From assembly GCF_011759375.1 (NCBI RefSeq), contig NZ_JAARML010000002.1, positions 1,054,001 to 1,118,000 on the forward strand: a stretch of DNA of 64,000 nt, in the 5' to 3' direction. The stretch comes from Paraflavitalea devenefica. GTDB taxonomy: Bacteria > Bacteroidota > Bacteroidia > Chitinophagales > Chitinophagaceae. Position 1 is the first letter of the stretch. Each line of letters begins with the position of its first letter. The notes beneath the pieces are model-generated. The model saw nothing but the letters and a program-made list of their open reading frames with translations, searched no databases and was not told the origin of the DNA. Below, piece by piece: positions 27,408 to 37,555 of this stretch. The position numbers were made by a program, and so were the translations under genes.

Positions 27408-28289
27408 ATGCACACCATTTTGTTTATCCGCATTATTTCTGTAACCGCCCTGGTGCTGGCCAGCCAGCTCAGCGCCGGCGGCCAAACCCCATTTATTACC
27501 AGGGCCAGCGATGTGATCACTACCCACATGGAACTGTCCACCCAGCGTACCACCGTAGTGGTATTTTCAGCACCCATCGCCGAAAATGGTGTTGACCGCG
27601 GCAGCGCTCAGGTATTGGCTAAAACAGTAGATGGCGTGGGTAACGTCATCAAGGTGAAAGCCGCCTCTGACAGCCTGCTACCCACCAACCTCACCATTTT
27701 TACCAGTGATGGCCGTGTATACCGCTTCCTGGTAGAATACAACGCATCGCCCCGTCAGGATTTTTATGATTTCAGTGGGCTGCCCGGTCAGGCGGCCAGC
27801 AGTGGCGTTCGCTTTCTTCCGGACCGCATGAATGAAGCTTCCATTATCCGTACATCCACTCACATTACCGAATTGCCTGCTCATCGCCGCCGCCCCACCA
27901 GTAAATCCAACGGGGACATGAAGCTCAGGACCAAAGGCATCTTCTTATCGGAAGGCGTGCTGTTTTTTCATCTCAGCCTGGCCAATAGCTCAGCGATTCC
28001 CTATGAACTGGACTTCATTCGCTGTTATCAGCGGGACCGGAAAAAATCCAAACGTACCTCTCAGATGGTAAAAGAGGTCAAGACACTGGCCACCAGCTTT
28101 GTAGGCAAGCCTGTCATCGGTGCGGGTGACGCAGGGTTCTCCATGGTGCTGGCCTTCGAAAAGTTCACCATTTCGGACAGCAAATATTTTATGATTGAGC
28201 TGTTTGAAAAAAAGGGTGACCGCCATTTGGTGCTCAAAATTAAAGGCGATGATATCCTCAAGGCCAAACCGCTACTGGTAAGCAAGTAA
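27408..28289 (+). CDS. traN: Conjugative transfer protein TraN (DUF4138)
   Basis: A 293-residue exported protein (VirB9-like). A signal peptide (about 1-25, ending SAGGQT) is followed by a beta-rich domain starting with TTHMELSTQRTTVVVFSAPI. It also has the segments VKAASDSLLPTNLTIFTSDG and YRFLVEYNASP, and a C-terminal domain with GIFLSEGVLFFHLSLANSSA. Its position 25 bases after traM fits the TraM-TraN core-complex pair. This is the last gene of the recognisable tra series; TraO, TraP and TraQ are not found after it. Confidence 0.94.
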   Translation: MHTILFIRIISVTALVLASQLSAGGQTPFITRASDVITTHMELSTQRTTVVVFSAPIAENGVDRGSAQVLAKTVDGVGNVIKVKAASDSLLPTNLTIFTSDGRVYRFLVEYNASPRQDFYDFSGLPGQAASSGVRFLPDRMNEASIIRTSTHITELPAHRRRPTSKSNGDMKLRTKGIFLSEGVLFFHLSLANSSAIPYELDFIRCYQRDRKKSKRTSQMVKEVKTLATSFVGKPVIGAGDAGFSMVLAFEKFTISDSKYFMIELFEKKGDRHLVLKIKGDDILKAKPLLVSK

Positions 28290-28394
28290 AGCTTCCGGTT
28301 ACGCGCCAAAGCGATTTTTAAGGTGCAACACTTCCGCCAGTTCTGGCCAACAGCACTCACCAGTGGTTTTTAGCATCCCATAAAACATTATGTT

Positions 28395-29180
28395 ATGAGT
28401 GACAACAGAGTTAAAAACGATATCGATGCATTCTGGGCCAACCTTCAACAGGAATACGCCCAAAACCCAAACAGGGCAAACAGCCCTGGTTATTTGAAAG
28501 GGCAACTGCAACTACTGGACGAGATGTTGAAAAAGTATAAAAATCCCGCCACCTTGAGTCCATCAGAAAGGGCCTCGCTGGTGACCCTCAAATCCGACAG
28601 GGATGAATTTTACAAACGCGTCCATCTTAACAGCCCCGGCAACCTGCTGAAAAATATAGGCAAAATTTCCGGCAGGGGAGTAAATGGCCTCATCAAGGGA
28701 CTCGGCAACTTTCTCTATAACGGCGCCACCGGATCCAGCGCCAATATGATGCAACGAGCCCCCTGGTTGGTGCAAATTCTCTTTAATATCGCCCGGTTAA
28801 TCATAGCCCTTGCTGGTCTCGCACTGATAGGTGCCGGCAAAACCCTGGACTGGATCCTTGGTAAAAAACCTGACACTGGAAATCCTAACCAAACCATCTC
28901 TCAGCCACCCACCCCCCAGCCGCGGCAACAGCAGGCAGGCAAACAAAAACAAGCAGGTCAGCAAAGCTCCGAACAACAACAACAGCCACCACTACCTGGC
29001 CCCAGCCAAAGACCCACCCAGCCTGGCGACCCTTCCCAGTCGCCCGCAAGCCCAGGACAAGGCCCGCAGTTACGCGCCGATCAAAAAAACGGGCAATCCA
29101 GTGCCCAACATATCAACCGCCGCGTTCGCGTCATCCACCCACCCAATAACAATAACCCATCCCAAGGCCCACGCCGCTGA
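28395..29180 (+). CDS. Membrane protein with Gln/Pro-rich tail, tra-accessory
   Basis: A 261-residue protein. Residues 1-100 are helical and soluble (KNDIDAFWANLQQEYAQNPN). Membrane-active helices span about 119-150 (VQILFNIARLIIALAGLALI). The last ~95 residues are Gln-, Pro- and Ser-rich and probably disordered, ending NPSQGPRR. No family is recognised. It occupies the TraO/TraP position without resembling either. The end belongs to the run of short Gly/Pro/basic tails seen in the following ten genes. Confidence 0.75.
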   Translation: MSDNRVKNDIDAFWANLQQEYAQNPNRANSPGYLKGQLQLLDEMLKKYKNPATLSPSERASLVTLKSDRDEFYKRVHLNSPGNLLKNIGKISGRGVNGLIKGLGNFLYNGATGSSANMMQRAPWLVQILFNIARLIIALAGLALIGAGKTLDWILGKKPDTGNPNQTISQPPTPQPRQQQAGKQKQAGQQSSEQQQQPPLPGPSQRPTQPGDPSQSPASPGQGPQLRADQKNGQSSAQHINRRVRVIHPPNNNNPSQGPRR

Positions 29181-29200
29181 TTTACTCACTTTAAAATGCA

Positions 29201-30454
29201 ATGATTATGACACCCGAACAACAATATCACCTGGACAACGAACATAAATACGCAGGATTTGGTACCCGCCTTAACCAACAGGTTGTGGAACAGGTTGCCC
29301 AGGGACTCACCCAACTGGACCTGCGAAGCCAGGACGTGCATGGCATGGACCGCATGTTTTACAAAGTGTCCTCCCGTATCGGTGATACACAGGCATTTTA
29401 CAATGGCTTTGAAGCTATCATCATTAAGAACATGCCGGCAAACTTTAAAGTGGATGGCCTGGACCTCAAGGACCTTGAAATAAGGCTCTCGGCACCGCCA
29501 CAACCTTTTCATGGCAAAAACGATCCTGCGGGGCAGTTTGAAAAGGTGCTGGAGGAATATCAGGTCGGTGTGAAAGCCGACATGGCCAAACTCTATCACC
29601 AAAACAAAGACCTGTTTTATAAAGTGGCATTTGCTTATAAGGAAGTGCTTGAACCTTTAATCAAGGCCGATCGCAAGGCCGAAGTAGACCAGGGTATTGC
29701 CGCACTCATGGGCAACGACATTCGCAAGCAATGGTTTCCAGCAGATCAGGGTATTACGCGCGTGGAAGCCTTTAACCTGCTCGATGAAATCGATCACCAG
29801 CGCGCTGTGTATAAAACCTATCGCGTACACGAAAAAAAGGGTGGGGAAGAAGCAGCAACCGCTCCGGTCCAATCTCCCGAAGGCGAGAGCGCCACAAAAG
29901 AAGCACGCAAAACCTACGGGGTTTGGCTACTGCTGGACTATGTAGATGTGGAAGCCAATCACCCGGAAGGGAAACTGCAAAACCCTACCAAACATGGTAA
30001 CCGGCTCCTTGAAAGGATTGATGACAATTATGGCTTTGACATCCGCGCCGTCCTACCCCGTTTTGGATGGAAGGGAACTGATAGCGATAAGGTGATCGAT
30101 GACCTGGCCAAAGCCCTGGAAAAAGGCAACAAAGTGGAAGTGGCCCCTATCGATCAAAGTAAGTATGAAACGGTCTTCATTTATGCCAACCCACGCGCCA
30201 AAACCATCACCATCGAAGACCATGAAGGAAACCGCCTGCCCCACGCGATGTTCTTAACCGAAGCCGCCCGCCAGGAACGTTCCGAAAAACATCAAAACCA
30301 ACCCTTTAACGGCCATGCCTTCCGGGTTGCCAACCGGCCAACACAAAAAGCCGCCGGTGCTGGGGAAGAAGGGGAGGCGCACGAAAAAAAAAACAGTAAC
30401 CCGCACGCGCGGATAGTCCAGGATGGAAAAGGGAAAGGCCATGGCGTCTCCTAA
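29201..30454 (+). CDS. Conjugative-element accessory protein resembling the DUF3945/DUF4099 group
   Basis: A 417-residue soluble protein. It resembles a Bacteroidota group common on conjugative elements: an N-terminal GFGTRLNQQVVEQVAQGLTQ, a central EAFNLLDEIDHQRAVYKTY (compare 'EAYNLL.GRAV.K'), a YGVWLLLDY segment, then NYGFDIRAVLPRFGWKG and the hallmark end TVFIYANPRAKTITIEDHEG (compare '..FIEANPQ.K.I..YD'). The function of the group is not known to me. The tail is charged and ends GKGKGHGVS. The start could be the ATG at 29201 or 29207. It lies between the tra genes and the large array. Confidence 0.8.
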   Translation: MIMTPEQQYHLDNEHKYAGFGTRLNQQVVEQVAQGLTQLDLRSQDVHGMDRMFYKVSSRIGDTQAFYNGFEAIIIKNMPANFKVDGLDLKDLEIRLSAPPQPFHGKNDPAGQFEKVLEEYQVGVKADMAKLYHQNKDLFYKVAFAYKEVLEPLIKADRKAEVDQGIAALMGNDIRKQWFPADQGITRVEAFNLLDEIDHQRAVYKTYRVHEKKGGEEAATAPVQSPEGESATKEARKTYGVWLLLDYVDVEANHPEGKLQNPTKHGNRLLERIDDNYGFDIRAVLPRFGWKGTDSDKVIDDLAKALEKGNKVEVAPIDQSKYETVFIYANPRAKTITIEDHEGNRLPHAMFLTEAARQERSEKHQNQPFNGHAFRVANRPTQKAAGAGEEGEAHEKKNSNPHARIVQDGKGKGHGVS

Positions 30455-30502
30455 TTACCAAGGTGAATAGAACGAATCAAATTCTTAAAAATATTTACGC
30501 TT

Positions 30503-31060
30503 ATGAACAGCCTTCCTACTGCTGACCCATCAATGCATGAACACTATGTCCTCGGAACCCGCCCCTATGAGGGGGCAGAATCCGACCAGAACCCCGCAGC
30601 TGTTTTCCAGCAACCCTTTGGGACACTGTCCGGCGCCTTGTTAGCGTTGCTGGATAGCAGCCTGGCCCTGCTATGCCCTGGGCTGGCCACTTCCAAAAAC
30701 GCACCTGCCCTGATCGGCAGCAACCAGATCCTGTGTATACCCTCTGGTTACAAGGTCAGTCTTGGATTGAGCGATGACATCTGGATGCTGGACGGGCAGC
30801 GCTGCTTCAAAGTGGGCATTATATCAAACATGCCTAAACGATTATTTCAACAGTGGACAGGCCTGGGTGATCCCGTTTTTGCCGGCCGCCGCTGGCCCGT
30901 TTTTATTCCGCTCCTAACAATTAACGAGAACAACCAGCGCCAAGCCCATCACACCCGCATCGCCAACATTAAAGCACAACTCAGCAGTCGGGAGGCCCGA
31001 CAGGCCAAAAACCCGCACAGGCTTTTGCCGCCCAGCCACCACCAGGGCATCAAACCCTAA
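30503..31060 (+). CDS. Single-module relative of the downstream repeat-protein array
   Basis: A 185-residue soluble protein of no known family. Residues ~13-145 follow the plan of one array module: a strand (HYVLGTRPYEG), a helix with GTLSGALLALLDSSLALLCP, a variable sheet (NQILCIPSGYKVSLGL), a 'TGLGDPV' turn in the place of 'TGIPFP', and a last strand FIPLLTINE in the place of 'FLIPLRTYN'. The remaining 40 residues are basic and end HHQGIKP, similar to the array tails (e.g. GPGIKL). It may be the ancestral or minimal form of the module. The homology is my reading by eye and should be tested. Confidence 0.7.
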   Translation: MNSLPTADPSMHEHYVLGTRPYEGAESDQNPAAVFQQPFGTLSGALLALLDSSLALLCPGLATSKNAPALIGSNQILCIPSGYKVSLGLSDDIWMLDGQRCFKVGIISNMPKRLFQQWTGLGDPVFAGRRWPVFIPLLTINENNQRQAHHTRIANIKAQLSSREARQAKNPHRLLPPSHHQGIKP

Positions 31061-31139
31061 CGTGCGGACGATCATTGCCCCGCCAGTTGAACGACAAACG
31101 GCAGCCCCCCATTTTTTAAAACATGGTAATACCAAGAAG

Positions 31140-33155
31140 ATGGAAAACAATATTTTGCTCGATAACGGTGAATTCCCCGGCCAGGGCCCTGCACAGCACC
31201 TGCGATTTATCCTCGCTGAAACCAATATCCCCATCGGAGAGGGTGAGGCGGTCAGTCAGCAATCTGTGTTTTTTTCACTCCATCATGCCTTCTGTAAATT
31301 GCTGGCCGGTAACCTCGAAAATGTTGAATTACGCCTAGCCCGGCAAAAGGGTCTCACACATTATGGCTCCCGCAGTATCACCTCCGTTAACGATGGGACC
31401 CTATACGGAAAAATCGTGGGTATCCTTCCAGGTAATGACCAGCTAGCCGCTCCCCCCGGCATTTATCTGCAATCGGATTTCAGCGCGGACGAACTACGAC
31501 AGATGACGGGCATCCCCTTTCCATCCACCCAAAAAATGGATAGCGATTTTCTAATCCCACTTAGGACCTATAATGAGGATTTTACTGATACGTCTCCCAA
31601 TGTGTATTTTGAAAGTATCCAGGAACATGTCAGGCAATTTTTAAATGCCGCCCAAACTGCGGACGCCGGCCTGGACTATCACCTGACGTTTAAGGGTGCC
31701 TTTATGCAAGCGTCGTCCGCTGGAGAACATCTCTATGTACAGCGGCATTACTTTGACAATCTGTTTGAGCCCGTCAAAAAACTGCTCAGTACAGATCCGC
31801 TGCTGTTTGACGATAAGTGCGCCGATAACGAATATGAAATTGTTCATCATTATGCCTACATCAACCGTCCTGGTACCCAAGAACTCATCTCCATTAATGT
31901 CATGCCGATTAACGATGCGCTGGATGGCATGCCCACTGCAGGGATTTACCTTCATATGGAGGAAGACATCCAAAACCTGGAACGCGATACCGGAATCGGC
32001 CTGCACAATGCCCACTTCTACGATGAGGGGCTTCCCTTTTTGTTGCTGGCAGAATACGTGTATAACCGAGGCCTGCGGCTGGTACCCGATGAAGGCATCG
32101 TGGAACTGGCCCGCAACCTGCAGGACCAACACTATAACGGAAAACAACAACCCAACAGCCCCTACGTCCTCACGGTTGCCTATGATTTCAACCTGGAAAC
32201 TGCTGCAAAACCAGCTGTTTCTACTGCCTGGGACAAATATCATTACCAGCTATTGGAACAAGCAATTTTCAAACTGGTCACGACCGACCTGCACCTGTTT
32301 GGTGATCCACGCCATAGGGTGGATGCGCCTTACAGCATCACCTCCGCTGAAATATGTGATTCACAACAACGGCCCATGGCCAGCCTACAACTGGCGCCTG
32401 CCAATGTCGAGGGACATGCGCAAATGCACCTTGTCATCGAAGGGGCCATGGCAGACCTGGCCCCTGCCATCTATCAGGCCATGACTTTATTGTTTACCGG
32501 CCACCTGGATGTACAGCGGCCACCTATGGCCCTCCATATACCTGTTGCTCATTATAACCGAGAGGGACAATATCTTCCCCATCCGGTTAACCAGCAGGAA
32601 ATATTAACCTTCCTAAGTTCGGCCATGACGGAGCGAATTTCCCGCAAAATTGCCTCGGACCATTCCCCTATATCGACAACCAGTGCAGGGGGGAGCTATC
32701 ATATTAACCTGGAATGGAGTGAGCCTGCCCCACCCACTAACGCAAGCACCACCAGCATTCACCAACCCGACCTGGACGTGGCCCACCGCTACCTGCAGCA
32801 GATGCATCCACAATTGTTTTTGCACACCAACCCTGGCGGCCCACAACGCTATATCGTACGCGCCAGCCTGGTGGACAGCGATACCGATCAGCCCATCGTC
32901 TCTCGTTTTTACCACCCGGCCTCCGACCCGGTATTGGCTGCAGGGTTTTACCTCCAATACCATTTGGACCATCCTGCCAGTTCCCAATTAAAGCCGGCAG
33001 CTGATGGCCACACCAAGATGATGGAGGCTGCTTCCAGCATTCATTTGGCCACCTATGCTCAACCTGTCATTTTACCTGTTCACCTGCAAGCCACCCACCC
33101 GCGCACCTTGATGGACAACGAAGGCCGAGACACCGGACCCGGCATTAAGCTATAA
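31140..33155 (+). CDS. Array protein A1, four-module protein of unknown family
   Basis: A 671-residue soluble protein without signal peptide. Four repeats can be laid over each other: module 1 about 17-145 (PGIYLQSDFSADELRQMTGI, then FLIPLRTYN), module 2 about 178-320 (HLTFKG, RHYFDNLFEPVKKLLSTDPL, AGIYLHMEED, FLLLAEYVYN), module 3 about 345-500 (VLTVAYDFN, LEQAIFKLVTTDLHLF, LHIPVAHYN), module 4 about 525-640 (HINLEWSEP, AGFYLQYHLD). The tail is DTGPGIKL. I chose the ATG at 31140 because it aligns with the starts of the other subfamily A genes; a GTG at 31062 is possible. Function unknown. Confidence 0.85.
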   Translation: MENNILLDNGEFPGQGPAQHLRFILAETNIPIGEGEAVSQQSVFFSLHHAFCKLLAGNLENVELRLARQKGLTHYGSRSITSVNDGTLYGKIVGILPGNDQLAAPPGIYLQSDFSADELRQMTGIPFPSTQKMDSDFLIPLRTYNEDFTDTSPNVYFESIQEHVRQFLNAAQTADAGLDYHLTFKGAFMQASSAGEHLYVQRHYFDNLFEPVKKLLSTDPLLFDDKCADNEYEIVHHYAYINRPGTQELISINVMPINDALDGMPTAGIYLHMEEDIQNLERDTGIGLHNAHFYDEGLPFLLLAEYVYNRGLRLVPDEGIVELARNLQDQHYNGKQQPNSPYVLTVAYDFNLETAAKPAVSTAWDKYHYQLLEQAIFKLVTTDLHLFGDPRHRVDAPYSITSAEICDSQQRPMASLQLAPANVEGHAQMHLVIEGAMADLAPAIYQAMTLLFTGHLDVQRPPMALHIPVAHYNREGQYLPHPVNQQEILTFLSSAMTERISRKIASDHSPISTTSAGGSYHINLEWSEPAPPTNASTTSIHQPDLDVAHRYLQQMHPQLFLHTNPGGPQRYIVRASLVDSDTDQPIVSRFYHPASDPVLAAGFYLQYHLDHPASSQLKPAADGHTKMMEAASSIHLATYAQPVILPVHLQATHPRTLMDNEGRDTGPGIKL

Positions 33156-33227
33156 GCTACCGGATATTTTTTTATGGATACAAAAGCCGACAGGGCGCAT
33201 GGTTTCACTTCATTTTTAATAACTGTT

Positions 33228-35330
33228 ATGGATAATTTCTTAGGCATTTTTGATGGCGACTTCGCAGGCGAGGGCAATATAGATTACCTGCAGTTCCGGT
33301 TGGAACGGATCCAGCGATCCCGCCAACCGGACAAAGAACCCATCCACAACCTGGAAGGTTTTTTCTCGCTAAAACTGGCCCTGTGCACCATGCTGATGAC
33401 TAAACCGGACTTGGTCGACCCCGACCTGGTAGATTCCCAAAAGAAAACCTATTATCACAGCATGCGCATCCTTCGCGCTGAAAATAATGCCACACTGGCC
33501 ACCCACATCTGTGTCAAACTATATGACAAACAGTATCACGGTCTGCCTCCCGGTATTTACCTCCAGACATCCTATACAATGGATGAGTTGCGGCGATTGA
33601 CTGGCATTCCCTTCCCACCCAGCGGGGCGCTTCCCGATGATCACATGATCTGCCTGGCCCATTATCATAGCGATTTTAAAGCCGCCATTCCCACCTCCTT
33701 TTATGAAAGATTGGCCACCTATGCCAGTGACATTTTGGAGATAACCCGGCGGGACATGGAAGAGTTTACCCATCAACTTACCTATAAGGGTACCTACCGG
33801 GGCAATGATCATCAGCCTATGAGCGGAAAGGGAAGCAAATACGTAGAACAACACTATTACAACAACCCACATGAACCGATAAAAAAGTTGTTACTAACTG
33901 ATCCCTTTAAGTTTGATCACCTTTGCAAATGGAACAGCTATCTCGCACTACATGACCATGGCTACGTTACCAATCCCAATGAGGACGTCATCGCTACTAT
34001 TGAGGTAGTCGGATTCAATCCATCGCCCACTTCCCAACTCACCCCCGGCATTTATTTTCACTGCTTGGATGAGTTGGTAAAATTTCAACAACAGGCGCAG
34101 TTGGACCTCCGATTTATGTCAGACTATGTTGACAGCCAAACCACGCTGGCACTGGCCCACTACCAATTTCAACAGCGATATTCCCTGCATGTGGCATCCC
34201 CGCTCGTAAGTTTTAAATCCAACTACCTTACAGGTCAACTGGACATGGGCGCCGTACCGCACAGCCCATTTACTACCACGACCACTTATCAGTTCGATCC
34301 ATTTGCGCCCACTGCACAGCCATTCCGAATCGCCTCGGACTACTATCACTATGAGACGCTGGAGATGGCTCTCGCCAAATTGCTGGGAACCGACTTTACC
34401 TTGTTTCAATCCACTATGGCCCAATCCGTGGGCTATCATATTTTGCAGGCCATCGTTTTCGGCAAGGATGCCACCCCACTGGCCAGCCTTGAACTGATGC
34501 GACAGCCACCCCCTCCCGGCATGACAGAGCCTCTGCCATGGCATATCTACCTGCAACTGCATCAAAATATTGAGCTGCCCAATGACATCCGCTCAGCTTT
34601 GGCGACGCTGGAAGGGAGCCATGTGTTAACCCAAAACGAGGAGCGACATCTCTGCATTCCGGTGGCGCGTTTAACGGCTGACCAGGTCATGGAACCGATT
34701 CATCAAAACCTGCGTACCATTTGTGCAATGCTGGGCCGGCCAATGCCCGATAAAACACTGGACGGCGATCAGCGTCACGCCCAAAGAGCTGTCTCCTCCA
34801 CCTCCGCAGAATCCGATTACTTTACGTTATGCTTTGATAAGGCTAAACAATTACCTGGAGAGGGGCCTTCCATCGAACAGGAACTGGTGACCATAAAGGG
34901 ACTCTCCAATGCCTATGCGCTGCTGCTGCTGCTGGACCCTGAATCCTTTCAACCCGGCAACAGTCGTTATGGGAATGCCCACCTGGCCCGCGTCCGGTTA
35001 TATGAGGGCACGATCCCTGCGGTTGCCGAGGGTAACACGAGTGTCGTGTGGACCCAACCATCTCCTGAAAATCTCCTGGTCACGCGTTTTTATCAAACCT
35101 ACACGGCTTCCGACAGGCCACCGGGTTATTGTCTACATTTCAACGAAAGTCATCCCAAAGCCATCCATTTGGCCATGTCAGAACTTCCGCCGTTGTTAAC
35201 GGCGGCCTGCGAACAACACCACCTGGTGTTTTCACTAAATGCCGCGCAAGCACCGGACACCCACAAACCACACCCACGAAAAATACCAGACCCTGACGGC
35301 AACAGCCAGGCACCCGGACCTAAACTTTGA
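33228..35330 (+). CDS. Array protein A2, four-module protein of unknown family
   Basis: A 700-residue paralogue of A1. It opens with GEGNIDYLQFRLERIQRSRQ, matching the start of A1, A3 and A4. Module 1 has PPGIYLQTSYTMDELRRLTG. Module 2 has HQLTYKG, EQHYYNNPHEPIKKLLLTDP and TPGIYFHCLDELVKF. Module 3 has TTYQFDPFAP, LEMALAKLLGTDFTLFQ and LCIPVARL. Module 4 has FTLCFDKAKQ, AYALLLLLDPESFQP and PPGYCLHFNESHPKA. The tail is QAPGPKL. The ATG at 33228 is chosen by alignment with its neighbours; an in-frame ATG at 33174 would add 18 residues. No catalytic motif is evident. Confidence 0.85.
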   Translation: MDNFLGIFDGDFAGEGNIDYLQFRLERIQRSRQPDKEPIHNLEGFFSLKLALCTMLMTKPDLVDPDLVDSQKKTYYHSMRILRAENNATLATHICVKLYDKQYHGLPPGIYLQTSYTMDELRRLTGIPFPPSGALPDDHMICLAHYHSDFKAAIPTSFYERLATYASDILEITRRDMEEFTHQLTYKGTYRGNDHQPMSGKGSKYVEQHYYNNPHEPIKKLLLTDPFKFDHLCKWNSYLALHDHGYVTNPNEDVIATIEVVGFNPSPTSQLTPGIYFHCLDELVKFQQQAQLDLRFMSDYVDSQTTLALAHYQFQQRYSLHVASPLVSFKSNYLTGQLDMGAVPHSPFTTTTTYQFDPFAPTAQPFRIASDYYHYETLEMALAKLLGTDFTLFQSTMAQSVGYHILQAIVFGKDATPLASLELMRQPPPPGMTEPLPWHIYLQLHQNIELPNDIRSALATLEGSHVLTQNEERHLCIPVARLTADQVMEPIHQNLRTICAMLGRPMPDKTLDGDQRHAQRAVSSTSAESDYFTLCFDKAKQLPGEGPSIEQELVTIKGLSNAYALLLLLDPESFQPGNSRYGNAHLARVRLYEGTIPAVAEGNTSVVWTQPSPENLLVTRFYQTYTASDRPPGYCLHFNESHPKAIHLAMSELPPLLTAACEQHHLVFSLNAAQAPDTHKPHPRKIPDPDGNSQAPGPKL

Positions 35331-35414
35331 TGTTGACCGACCACTTTCTTCATTTAATGATTCGCATCGCCCACCTGCAAACAGATAACCATCACACTTA
35401 AACGAATCCGCAAT

Positions 35415-37463
35415 ATGGACCATCAATTTATCAGCACGCCACCCGATCTTTTGAAACAAGGGCCCATTGATTACCTGCCTTTTCACCTGCAGCGTACCCA
35501 ACTGGACCCCGCCAGCGGCACCGAGACCAGCGCAACCAGGTTCGCTTATTTTACTTTGAAGGAATGCCTGTGTGAGCTGTTGCAGACACCGCTGGCTTCA
35601 CTGGATCCCAACACTGCCAACTTCACCAAATTGCGCCGCTACCAGCGTGTTGACATCAAAGACGCGGGAGATCTCAAAAGGGCATCCCTGGTGGCCATCC
35701 GGCCCGGTCTGCCGTATGAATTCGAAGCAGCACCAGGCATCTACCTCTTTATCAGCCGATATTTAGGAGGTCTTGACCAGGTTCGCCAGATCACCGGTAT
35801 GCCTTTCCCGGATGCTGATACCCTGGAAAAACCTTATTTGATTCCACTGGCCTCTTATCATCCCAATTATACCGCCATAGAAGTGACGCGTGAATACCTG
35901 GACCTTTACCATTTTGCCCAGATCTACCGTCAGCAATTACATCAGCAACGAACATCCTTCACCCATCAACTCGTTTTTAAAGGGGAGGTCAGGCCAACAG
36001 ATGCTGCCCCGCATGATCCATACTCCAAGCCCTATCACCTTTTAAAACATTACTATGATAACCTGCATGAACCTGTGAAAGCGTTACTCAGCACCAACCT
36101 GTATTTATATGACCCGTTTTGTGTTTCGAACACCGTAGCCGACATTCACCATCACGCATTTGTCAAAGACAATAACAACTGTTGCCTTGCACGCATTAAG
36201 GTTATACCAATTGATCAGGCAATCAGCGGCCCGCCCTTTGCCGGCATTTACCTGCAAGCTCATCCTGATATCGCTACCCTGGAAACCATCGCGCAGCTGC
36301 GATTTCATACTCCTGTGGAAAATATGGGTAGTGACGCTGAACTGTTACTTGCCGCCTATCACTATAATCAGGGCTATCGCATGGCCTTTAACAAACATAC
36401 AGGTGAAGGGGAGGCCCAATTCCATTTTGATGTGAGTGGCAACTCTCTTCCGAACAGTCCCTACACCGTTGGGCTTTTTTATTTATCAGATGATGACCGT
36501 TATTTGCAACAACGCTATGGTCTTGTCAACGAACATTACCATTTTTCTGATATCCGCAAAGCCCTACAATGGTTATTACATACTGATTACGCGCTGCTGT
36601 CAGACACGCCTCAACCGCGGCAGATGTTGGGATATAACCTCTCTGCTGCTGGCATCTATGATGACCAACCCGGTCCCATCGTCTCGCTTCGCAGGGTTGC
36701 CCACCATCCATCACACACGGAAAGTGGCGTGATCCTGTTACATTTCCACCGTCCAGGCCAATTGCCCCCGGATGTCATCTCGGCCATTGCCGCACTTGAA
36801 GGCAGCAGCCAACCCCTGAAGGGCGGCCAGGATGGAGAATTTTATTTTGTCCTTGGCCATCGGGATCCAACCGGAATTAACGTTCTCCATAACCACATTC
36901 TAAACGCGATGGAACGCATATGCGCGTTACCCGAACAAATAGCGATGGTCCCAGAAGTGACCAATGTTGCCACCAAGTCCCAGAGTAATCCTTCGGATAA
37001 ATTTACCATCGAGCTTCAATGGCGTCTTCCCATTTCTTCACAGCATGAATCCCAACCTCCACCTGAGGAACTAACAGTAACAGGACTGGATAGCGCCCAT
37101 CAGGTCCTGCTTGCGCTGGACAAGGAAATAATCCAAGTGGCCGAACTTTGGCCAGATACCATCTGGCTGGAGCGTGCCCGCCTGCTGCATGGGGAGGCCA
37201 AAGCGGAAATTGCCTCCCGCTATTACCAGTCGGGGGAGAGGACGGATGAACTACCCGGCCATTTCATCACCTATAATTTGGCCCACCCACTGGGTGAAAA
37301 ACTGGCACTGGCCCAGCAGCACCTCGACATGGTGCTGATTCCTGCCAACCCACATACGGTTACATATATGCTGTCTCCACCGCTTACATTGCCTGCACCC
37401 GCGCGTCATCCCCGTGTGATGGGCCCACCGCCAGATCCAGACAGCCCAGGTCCGAAATTATAA
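35415..37463 (+). CDS. Array protein A3, four-module protein of unknown family
   Basis: A 682-residue paralogue of A1. It opens with KQGPIDYLPFHLQRTQL. Module 1 has APGIYLFISRYLGGLDQVRQ and ITGMPFPD, then YLIPLASYH. Module 2 has HQLVFKG, KHYYDNLHEPVKALLSTNLY, FAGIYLQAHPDIATLE and LLLAAYHYNQGYR. Module 3 has YTVGLFYLSD, DIRKALQWLLHTDYALLSD and FYFVLGH. Module 4 has FTIELQWRLP, AHQVLLALDKE and ERARLLHGEAKAEIASRYYQ. The tail is DSPGPKL. The repeated 'A.Y.YN.GYR.' after module 2 is shared with A1 and A4. Soluble, no export signal. Confidence 0.85.
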   Translation: MDHQFISTPPDLLKQGPIDYLPFHLQRTQLDPASGTETSATRFAYFTLKECLCELLQTPLASLDPNTANFTKLRRYQRVDIKDAGDLKRASLVAIRPGLPYEFEAAPGIYLFISRYLGGLDQVRQITGMPFPDADTLEKPYLIPLASYHPNYTAIEVTREYLDLYHFAQIYRQQLHQQRTSFTHQLVFKGEVRPTDAAPHDPYSKPYHLLKHYYDNLHEPVKALLSTNLYLYDPFCVSNTVADIHHHAFVKDNNNCCLARIKVIPIDQAISGPPFAGIYLQAHPDIATLETIAQLRFHTPVENMGSDAELLLAAYHYNQGYRMAFNKHTGEGEAQFHFDVSGNSLPNSPYTVGLFYLSDDDRYLQQRYGLVNEHYHFSDIRKALQWLLHTDYALLSDTPQPRQMLGYNLSAAGIYDDQPGPIVSLRRVAHHPSHTESGVILLHFHRPGQLPPDVISAIAALEGSSQPLKGGQDGEFYFVLGHRDPTGINVLHNHILNAMERICALPEQIAMVPEVTNVATKSQSNPSDKFTIELQWRLPISSQHESQPPPEELTVTGLDSAHQVLLALDKEIIQVAELWPDTIWLERARLLHGEAKAEIASRYYQSGERTDELPGHFITYNLAHPLGEKLALAQQHLDMVLIPANPHTVTYMLSPPLTLPAPARHPRVMGPPPDPDSPGPKL

Positions 37464-37555
37464 AACCGGGCAACCGGCCTGAAATCCCGAGCAAATTCGC
37501 GCCATCACTCCCCACACCACGGCCTACTTTATCAACACCACCCTCAATTATTTTT

